Origin: an uncultured bacterium
Lineage (GTDB): Bacteria > Bacillota > Clostridia > Oscillospirales > Oscillospiraceae
Assembly (NCBI GenBank): GCA_905214155.1
Contig: CAJMLC010000032.1
Location: forward strand, 1 to 14,583
Length of the DNA: 14,583 bases
Direction: 5' to 3'
Below, in pieces: positions 7,364 to 12,790 of this stretch (its first letter is position 1; each line of letters opens with the position of its first letter). The notes under the pieces are model-generated. The model was not told the DNA's origin and made no database searches. It worked only from the letters and a program-made list of their open reading frames with translations. Both the position numbers and the translations under genes were made by a program.

Positions 7364-7398
7364 AAAAAATGGACACGCAGAATCCCTTCTGCGTGTCC
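7364..7398 (-). terminator. Strong intrinsic terminator after valS, in the spoIIAA leader
   Basis: A perfect 12-bp stem (GGACACGCAGAA with TTCTGCGTGTCC) with loop GGGA is followed by ATTTTTT. It lies about 80 bp after the valS stop and only 19 bp before the spoIIAA start. It should end valS transcription. Because it sits so close to spoIIAA it also stands in the path of any transcript starting further upstream. Confidence 0.85.
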
Positions 7399-7404
7399 AT
7401 TATA
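7399..7404 (-). promoter_or_regulatory. TATAAT box abutting the terminator, possible -10
   Basis: A consensus TATAAT stands directly before the terminator hairpin. No convincing -35 is found 16-18 bp upstream and no TG extension is present, so promoter activity is uncertain. I also found no sigma-H type promoter (AGGA..GAAT) before spoIIAA, although sigma-H drives this operon in Bacillus. Confidence 0.3.
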
Positions 7405-7475
7405 CGTGGTTTGGGGAAAATAAACGGTCGAAACGGACTGGAATGCTGAAAAATCAGCGAGGAGCACAATCGATC

Positions 7476-10124
7476 TTACTTCTTTAAGCGCTTTTCGCTT
7501 TCCTCGAGCTGTTCCAGCAGCGCCTTCGCCTTGGCCAGCTTTTCGCGCTGGTCGTTCACGACCTTCTCCGGCGCACGGGAGACGAAGCTCTCGTTGCTGA
7601 GTTTGCCCTCGAACATGGCGATCTGCTTGAGGCAGTTCTCCTTCTCCTTCGCGATACGGGCCAGCTCCTTCTCAAAGTCAACCAGCTCGGCCAGCGGGAT
7701 GAAGATGCGTGCTGCGTGCGTCACGACCTCGACCATGCCCTCGCGCTCCATTGCGCCCTCGTCCACGGTGCCGCTGACGGTGACGCCCTCGGCCCCGGCG
7801 AGGCGGCCGAAGAACGGAATACCTGCGGTGAAAACGTTCTGCCGCTGCGTGGAGATCGTCATGTTCACACGCTTGTTCGCCGGGACGTTCATCTCGGCGC
7901 GGCGGGCACGGATGGCCGTAATCGCGTCCTTGACCAGCTCCATCGATTCCTCGTCGGCCGGGAACGCCAGCTTGTCACGCCAGACGGGCCAGTCACTCGC
8001 CATGATGAACTTACCCTCGTGCGGGATGGCCTGCCAGATCTCCTCGGTGATGAACGGCATGAACGGGTGCAGCAGCCGCAGGATCTGGTCGAGCACATAG
8101 ACCAGCACGCGCTGCGCGGCGAGCTTGCTCTGCTCGTTCTCGCTGTAGAGGCGCGTCTTCGTCAGCTCGATATACCAGTCGCAATATGTGTCCCAGATGA
8201 AGTCATAGACCTTGGCCGAGGCAACGCCCAGCTCGTAGGCGTCCATGTTCTCGGTCACTTCACGGATGAGCGTATTCAGCTTCGAGAGGACCCACTTGTC
8301 CTCGATCTCCAGCTGATCGAGCGCCGGCAGGCCCGGCTCTTCGATCGTCAGGTTCATCAGCACATAGCGGCTCGCGTTCCAGATCTTGTTGGCAAAGTTG
8401 CGCATCGCCTCGCACTTTTCGACGTAGAAGCGCATGTCGTTGCCGGGCGAGTTGCCGGTGATGAGGTTGAAGCGCAGCGCGTCCGCGCCGTACTTCTCGG
8501 CCATTTCCAGCGGGGCGATGCCGTTGCCGAGGGATTTGGACATCTTGCGGCCCTTGTCGTCGCGGACGAGGCCATGGATGAAGACAGTCTTGAACGGCTC
8601 CTTCTTCATCTGCTCCATGCCGGAGAAGACCATACGGGCCACCCAGAAGAAGATGATGTCATAGCCCGTGACCATATCGGTCGTCGGATACCAGTATTTC
8701 AGGTCTTCGGAGTTCAGATCGGGCCAGCCGAGCGTGGAGAACGGCCAGAGCGCAGACGAGAACCAGGTGTCGAGCACGTCCTCGTCGCGCGTCAGGTGCG
8801 TGCAGCCGCACTTTTCGCACTTCGTCGGATCTTCGCGGCTGACGTTGATATGGCCGCATTCGTCGCAGTACCACGCCGGGATCTGATGGCCCCACCAGAG
8901 CTGGCGGGAGATACACCAGTCGTGGACATTTTCCATCCAGTTGATATAGATCTTCGAGAACCGCTCCGGCACGAACTTGATCGTCCCGTCCTTCACGACG
9001 CGGATGGCCTCCTTGGCCAGCGGCGCCATCTTCACGAACCACTGCGCGGAGATGATCGGCTCCACGTCGTTGTGGCAGCGGTAGCAGGTGCCGACATTGT
9101 GGGAATACGGCTCCGTCTTCACGAGATAGCCCTCGGCCTCGAGATCGGCCACGATCGCCTTGCGGCACTCGTAGCGGTCGAGCCCGCAGTATTTGCCGCC
9201 GTTCTCGTTGACCTTGCCGTTGTCGTCGAGCACGCGGATGACCTCGAGATTGTGCCGCAGGCCGACCTCAAAGTCGTTCGGGTCGTGTGCCGGGGTCATC
9301 TTGACCGCGCCGGTGCCGAAGCCGATCTCGCAATACTCGTCGCCCACGATCGGGATCTCGCGGTTCATGATCGGCAGGATGCAGGTCTTGCCGATGAGGT
9401 GCTTGAACTTCTCGTCCTCCGGGTTGACGGCGACGCCGGTGTCGCCCATCATGGTCTCCGGGCGCGTCGTCGCGACGACGATGTCGCCGCTGCCATCGCT
9501 GAGCGGATAGCGGATATACCAGAGATGGCCGGGCTTGTCGACGTATTCGACCTCCGCATCGGAGAGCGCCGTCACGCAGTGCGGGCACCAGTTGATGATG
9601 CGGCTGCCCTTATAGATGAGGCCCTTGTCATAGAGCTCGCAGAACGTCTCGCGCACGGCCTTCGAGCAGCCCTCATCCATCGTGAAGCGGGAACGCGACC
9701 AGTCGCAGCTGACGCCGAGCTTCTTCTGCTGCTCGACGATGCGGCTGCCGTACTTTTCCTTCCATGCCCACACACGCTCAAGGAACTTTTCGCGGCCGAG
9801 GTCATAGCGGGTCAGCCCCTCCTTTGTGCGAAGCTCTTCTTCGACCTTGATCTGCGTGGCGATGCCCGCATGGTCGGTGCCCGGGAGCCACAGCGCGCTG
9901 TAGCCCTGCATGCGCTTGTAGCGCGTCAGGATGTCCTGCAGCGTGGAGTCCAGCGCGTGGCCCATGTGGAGCTGACCGGTGACGTTGGGGGGCGGCATGA
10001 CGATGGAATATGGCTTCTTGTCCGGGTCGGCCTCGGCCTTGAAGCAGTCGTTTTCCATCCACATTTCGTAGATCTGGTTTTCGACCTGTTTCGGGTCATA
10101 CTGTTTCGGTAATTCTTTTTTCAT
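7476..10124 (-). CDS. valS: Valyl-tRNA synthetase ValS
   Basis: This class I aminoacyl-tRNA synthetase attaches valine to tRNA-Val and edits mischarged threonine. The 882-aa length is typical. The HIGH-type signature is HMGH at residues 53-56 within PPPNVTGQLHMGHALD, and the KMSKS loop starts at K527 (GRKMSKSLGNG). An editing domain (CP1) lies between them, including TTRPETMMGDTGVAV. Cysteine pairs for zinc occur in CYRCHND and in CDECG...CEKCGC. The anticodon-binding domain follows, and the last 70 residues form the C-terminal coiled-coil arm characteristic of ValRS. The start ATG has AGGAG nine bases upstream and lies 22 bp after the YcxB-like gene. Expression is likely controlled by the T-box leader further upstream, whose specifier position reads valine. 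Confidence 0.99.
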   Translation of the reverse strand: MKKELPKQYDPKQVENQIYEMWMENDCFKAEADPDKKPYSIVMPPPNVTGQLHMGHALDSTLQDILTRYKRMQGYSALWLPGTDHAGIATQIKVEEELRTKEGLTRYDLGREKFLERVWAWKEKYGSRIVEQQKKLGVSCDWSRSRFTMDEGCSKAVRETFCELYDKGLIYKGSRIINWCPHCVTALSDAEVEYVDKPGHLWYIRYPLSDGSGDIVVATTRPETMMGDTGVAVNPEDEKFKHLIGKTCILPIMNREIPIVGDEYCEIGFGTGAVKMTPAHDPNDFEVGLRHNLEVIRVLDDNGKVNENGGKYCGLDRYECRKAIVADLEAEGYLVKTEPYSHNVGTCYRCHNDVEPIISAQWFVKMAPLAKEAIRVVKDGTIKFVPERFSKIYINWMENVHDWCISRQLWWGHQIPAWYCDECGHINVSREDPTKCEKCGCTHLTRDEDVLDTWFSSALWPFSTLGWPDLNSEDLKYWYPTTDMVTGYDIIFFWVARMVFSGMEQMKKEPFKTVFIHGLVRDDKGRKMSKSLGNGIAPLEMAEKYGADALRFNLITGNSPGNDMRFYVEKCEAMRNFANKIWNASRYVLMNLTIEEPGLPALDQLEIEDKWVLSKLNTLIREVTENMDAYELGVASAKVYDFIWDTYCDWYIELTKTRLYSENEQSKLAAQRVLVYVLDQILRLLHPFMPFITEEIWQAIPHEGKFIMASDWPVWRDKLAFPADEESMELVKDAITAIRARRAEMNVPANKRVNMTISTQRQNVFTAGIPFFGRLAGAEGVTVSGTVDEGAMEREGMVEVVTHAARIFIPLAELVDFEKELARIAKEKENCLKQIAMFEGKLSNESFVSRAPEKVVNDQREKLAKAKALLEQLEESEKRLKK

Positions 10125-10146
10125 TGATATATACTCCTGTTTTCAG

Positions 10147-10737
10147 TTATTTCAGTATCATAAGCGGACAGTTCAGCGCGCCTTGCAGCGCCTCTGTCAC
10201 AGACGAGACATCCTTTCCGACAAGGTCTGTAAGCTGCAGAACCGTCACAGACCGTCCCTGCCGGAGCACGATCAGATCCGCAGTCTGCGCGGCGGCGGTG
10301 ATCTGGTCATAGTCCACGTGATTTTCGCCGCGCTTGGCTGTGATCGTCACGCCGTCGTCGCGCAGGCGGACCATCGCCTTCTGAGACGTCTCGATCCCGT
10401 TCAGGCTTTTCAGCAGCGTCCGGGCCGAGGGCTTTTCCATGCCCCAGGCGGCCTCGCGCCGCGTCAGGATCATATAGATGCTCGCGAGGATCGCTGCGGC
10501 CGCGACCGGCAGATAGATCGCGCGGTTGATGGCCGGGTTCGTCACAGCCGCATAGATCATCACCGCTGCCAAGACGATCATGAACGCCGCCACAAAGACG
10601 CGGCTGCGCCGCTGGCCTGCTGCGCGCTTTTCCGGGTCGGCCCCGGCCTCCGCCGCCTTCGTCGCGGCCAGCGCCTGCGCCAGCTGCGGCGTCAGTCGCT
10701 TTTCATCGTATTTTCCGATCATAAATGTAAAATCCAA
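10147..10737 (-). CDS. Two-helix membrane protein, YcxB-like
   Basis: This 196-aa protein is of uncertain function. It has two membrane helices at about residues 47-64 and 74-91, with a basic patch before the first. The cytoplasmic C-terminal part (DDGVTITAKRGENHVDYDQI, then LIVLRQGRSVTVLQL) resembles the YcxB-like C-terminal domain. YcxB-like proteins are widespread in Clostridia and are not biochemically characterised as far as I know. The frame is open back to an ATG at 10920, but those 61 codons cross a short inverted-repeat element and lack a ribosome site. The TTG chosen has AGGGAGA seven bases before it and gives MDFTF, a family-like start. The gene stands between the valine T-box and valS and is probably co-transcribed with valS. 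A link to tRNA charging is not shown by the protein itself. Confidence 0.7.
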   Translation of the reverse strand: MDFTFMIGKYDEKRLTPQLAQALAATKAAEAGADPEKRAAGQRRSRVFVAAFMIVLAAVMIYAAVTNPAINRAIYLPVAAAAILASIYMILTRREAAWGMEKPSARTLLKSLNGIETSQKAMVRLRDDGVTITAKRGENHVDYDQITAAAQTADLIVLRQGRSVTVLQLTDLVGKDVSSVTEALQGALNCPLMILK

Positions 10738-10781
10738 TGCAGATTCTCCCTGTAAAAGTTTCTTGTTATTTAGCTTCCACC

Positions 10782-10892
10782 TTGTAGGGGCGGACGACTC
10801 TGTCCGCCCGCACGATTTGCATATCCAAAATGTGAACCCCTTCGGCGAACTCGCAGTGCGGTAAGGGCCGATGAGGGCATCGGCCCCTACAA
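10782..10892. repeat. 111-bp inverted-repeat element (MITE-like)
   Basis: The ends are the perfect 10-bp inverted repeat TTGTAGGGGC and GCCCCTACAA. Each end folds into its own hairpin: GGGCGGAC with GTCCGCCC at the left, and GGGCCGATG with CATCGGCCC at the right. There is no transposase and no clear target duplication. It lies between the T-box terminator and the YcxB-like gene. Short elements with the core GTAGGGGC..GCCCCTAC are common between genes in gut Clostridia in my experience, so I read it as a small non-autonomous dispersed repeat. A genome-wide copy count would settle this. Confidence 0.7.
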
Positions 10893-10957
10893 ATTCTATC
10901 CTAGATTTCTCGAATCTCATACGCCGCAGGTATCAAGGACAAAACGCTCTAAATCCC

Positions 10958-10990
10958 AAAAATCGCCCTGAACGATAAGTTCAGGGCGAT
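10958..10990 (-). terminator. T-box intrinsic terminator
   Basis: A 12-bp perfect stem (ATCGCCCTGAAC with GTTCAGGGCGAT) and loop TTATC end in a run of five T. It is the OFF structure of the T-box switch and lies about 220 bp before the chosen start of the YcxB-like gene. Confidence 0.9.
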
Positions 10991-11194
10991 CGATGACCGT
11001 GGTACCACCTGAAGTTCCCGCGAACGCGGGCACTCGTGCCTCTGTAACGGGAGGACCCGGCGCAGCCTACTGGTTTCCGTTCGGTGCGCAGCTCAAAGGG
11101 GACGCGCAGGACCCGGCGCCGGAGCTTGCACCATCCGCTCCTTCTCTTTGCCGCCGCATGACCTGCTGATTCCTTTTCACAGCCAGTTGCAATA
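10958..11194 (-). promoter_or_regulatory. T-box leader, predicted valine-specific
   Basis: The transcribed leader carries the conserved T-box sequence AGGTGGTACCACGG (10997-11010), which contains the UGGN bulge that pairs with the 3' end of uncharged tRNA. N is U here, fitting the A discriminator of tRNA-Val. Upstream, a stem I is recognisable from CAAAGAGAAGG, GGATGGTGCAAG and the returning CTTTGAGC. Aligned to the Bacillus glyQS leader, where GGC precedes ATTC-TTGAGC, the specifier codon here is GTC at 11101-11103. A stem III hairpin (CCCGC with GCGGG) lies at 11017-11030. TTCAGG just before the bulge can pair with CCTGAA in the 5' arm of the terminator, giving the antiterminator. The regulated genes are the YcxB-like gene and valS. 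The T-box call is firm; the codon assignment is inferred. Confidence 0.9.
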
Positions 11195-11200
11195 TTCCAT

Positions 11201-11229
11201 ATCTTACCGAAAAACCGGCAAAATGTCAA
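11201..11229 (-). promoter_or_regulatory. Sigma-A promoter of the T-box / valS transcript
   Basis: A perfect -35 TTGACA (11224-11229) and a -10 TAAGAT (11201-11206) are separated by 17 bp, starting 14 bp after the stop codon of the coiled-coil gene. It places the transcription start near 11194, just before stem I of the T-box. Confidence 0.88.
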
Positions 11230-11242
11230 GTATGCTCGAAAA

Positions 11243-11743
11243 TCAGATGTCTTCGATGATCGGAGAAGGCTTCGCCGCCTGCGGGTTGACCAGCGCGCGG
11301 AACTTCGTGCGCGACTCGCGGATCTCGCTGAGCGACTGCGCGATGGCGTCCTCGGTGCGCTTCATGGCGTCGTCGACGTAATCGTTCGTCACCTGCTTGA
11401 GCTCCTTGATCTTCTGCTGCGCGGCCTTGACCATCTCGTCGGCCTGCTGGGCCGCCTGACGGGTGATCTCCTCGCGGGAGATCATCTGCTTGGCGCGCTG
11501 CTCGGCCTGCTTGAGGATGTTCTCGGCCTCGCGCTTGGCGTTCGTGATGACCTCGTTGCGGGACTCGACAATGGTCTTCGCCTGCTTCAGCTCGCCAGGG
11601 AGCTGATTGCTGATCTCGTCGAGCAGGTCGAGCACCTTGTCGCGTTCGACAACGCACTTTTCATTGCCCAGCGGCAGGCTCCATGCGTCCTGCACCATCT
11701 CATATAACGTCGTGATGATCTCTTCAATGCCGTTATTAGCCAT
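11243..11743 (-). CDS. Coiled-coil protein of unknown function
   Basis: I do not recognise a characterised function. The 166-aa protein has no membrane segment. From about residue 30 to 150 it is almost entirely predicted helix, rich in Gln, Lys, Glu and Ala with heptad-like spacing (AKREAENILKQAEQRAKQM, AAQQADEMVKAAQQKIKEL). This resembles the stalk of ATP synthase subunit b or DivIVA-like proteins without being either. The N-terminus (IEEIITTLYEMVQDAW) and the DKVLDLLDEISNQLPGEL segment look like a small conserved head. Its ATG lies inside the last codons of coaD (8-bp overlap) behind GGAGGAGG, so it is translationally coupled to coaD. Similar genes of this size after coaD occur in Clostridia and are sometimes labelled ATPase, but no nucleotide-binding motif is visible. 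Confidence 0.85.
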   Translation of the reverse strand: MANNGIEEIITTLYEMVQDAWSLPLGNEKCVVERDKVLDLLDEISNQLPGELKQAKTIVESRNEVITNAKREAENILKQAEQRAKQMISREEITRQAAQQADEMVKAAQQKIKELKQVTNDYVDDAMKRTEDAIAQSLSEIRESRTKFRALVNPQAAKPSPIIEDI

Positions 11744-12242
11744 TGTTGTGTCCTCCTCCGATTTGCCCCGCTATGCGGGCCTTGAAATCCGGTATGATCG
11801 CCGCCGGGAGGAAATCCTCCAGCGCCACGTCATACCGCCCGAGTTCTTTGACTGCGCTTGACGACAGATACATGAACTGATGCTCCGCAGTCAGGAACAT
11901 CGTATCCAGTCCGGGGTTCAGCTTGTGGTTGACCAGTGCCATCTGGAATTCACGCTCGAAATCCGAGACGGCCCGAAGCCCCTTGACGATGATGGAGCTC
12001 CCCTGCTCCCGGGCAAAGTCTGCCAGCAGCTTGTCCGAGAACATGACCTCCACATTTGGAATGTCCGCCGTCACGCGGCGGATGAGCTCCACGCGCTCTG
12101 CCGCGGAAAACATGGGATGCTTGTCGACGTTGAACATCACGCAGACGATCAGCCGGTCAAAGCTCTTGGCCGCGCGCTGGATGATGTTGAGGTGCCCGTT
12201 CGTCACCGGGTCAAAGCTGCCGGGATAGATCGCTGTCTTCAT
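11736..12242 (-). CDS. coaD: Phosphopantetheine adenylyltransferase CoaD
   Basis: CoaD transfers AMP from ATP to 4'-phosphopantetheine, the penultimate step of coenzyme A synthesis. The 168-aa length is typical. The nucleotidyltransferase signature is YPGSFDPVTNGH, with the T/HxGH element at residues 14-17. The KGLRAVSDFEREFQMA segment and the SSSAVKELG motif near residue 128 complete the active site. The ATG overlaps the rsmD stop as ATGA, so the two genes are coupled. The rsmD-coaD pairing is common in Firmicutes. Confidence 0.98.
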   Translation of the reverse strand: MKTAIYPGSFDPVTNGHLNIIQRAAKSFDRLIVCVMFNVDKHPMFSAAERVELIRRVTADIPNVEVMFSDKLLADFAREQGSSIIVKGLRAVSDFEREFQMALVNHKLNPGLDTMFLTAEHQFMYLSSSAVKELGRYDVALEDFLPAAIIPDFKARIAGQIGGGHNNG

Positions 12243-12790
12243 GCTCGCTGCGCCTTTCGGAAAATCGTCACTGCCGTCTTGCCGTATTTGTAATCGCGCC
12301 AGTGCGTCAAGCCCGGAAAATCGTCGGCGAGCGCCTTTTCCACGGGTCTTTCGCAGATTATTATACCACCATCCGTCAGAATGTCAATTTCTGATATTCG
12401 TTTTAGGGCATTTTCCAGAAAAACTTCTGCGTAGGGTGGGTCGAGAAACACGAGGTCGAACCGTCCGCGCCCCGCGCCAAGGTACGATAGATAGTCCATC
12501 TGCACCACCTGCGCACGCTCGGCAAGGTGCGTCTTGGTCAGATTCTCGCGCACGACCTGACAGGCGTCGCGCCGCGCATCGACAAATACGGCCTCGCAGG
12601 CCCCGCGGCTGAGCGCCTCGATGCCGAGCTGGCCGGAGCCCGCGAACAGATCCAGCGCCCGTCGTCCCTCGACCTCAAACTGGATGGCCGAGAAGATCCC
12701 CTCCTTGACCTGGTCCATCGTGGGCCGCGTGTCCATGCCCTTCGGGGCCTTGAGCGTCATGCCTCGGGCCGTTCCTGTGATGACTCGCAT
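12239..12790 (-). CDS. rsmD: 16S rRNA (guanine966-N2)-methyltransferase RsmD
   Basis: RsmD methylates one guanine of 16S rRNA in the small ribosomal subunit using S-adenosylmethionine. The 183-aa protein begins with the family motif MRVITGTARG. It has the SAM-binding loop DLFAGSGQLGIEALSRGA (residues 47-64) and the catalytic FLDPPY at 115-120, which is the (D/N)PPY motif of N-methyltransferases. The start lies inside the end of uvrC, with a 34-bp overlap in a different frame. The start choice is supported by the family N-terminus and an AGGAGG just upstream, within uvrC. Confidence 0.96.
   Translation of the reverse strand: MRVITGTARGMTLKAPKGMDTRPTMDQVKEGIFSAIQFEVEGRRALDLFAGSGQLGIEALSRGACEAVFVDARRDACQVVRENLTKTHLAERAQVVQMDYLSYLGAGRGRFDLVFLDPPYAEVFLENALKRISEIDILTDGGIIICERPVEKALADDFPGLTHWRDYKYGKTAVTIFRKAQRA

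Noticed and set aside
7345..7467. A 41-codon N-terminal extension of SpoIIAA
   Set aside because: It runs through the terminator hairpin and exceeds the usual SpoIIAA length; the ATG at 7344 starts the STAS domain.
7716..10112. A 798-codon open frame on the plus strand opposite valS
   Set aside because: It is fully antisense to an unmistakable valyl-tRNA synthetase and has a His/Asp/Arg/Leu/Val-rich composition with no recognisable motif. Such frames arise from strong GC third-position bias in the real gene.
10738..10920. A 61-codon N-terminal extension of the YcxB-like gene starting at an ATG
   Set aside because: It translates the inverted-repeat element, has no ribosome binding site and looks unlike a protein N-terminus. 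The TTG at 10737 has a good site.
10981..11229. An 82-codon minus-strand frame in the T-box region
   Set aside because: The stretch is explained by the promoter, stem I, the T-box sequence and the terminator; the frame starts at the -35 box and has no ribosome site.
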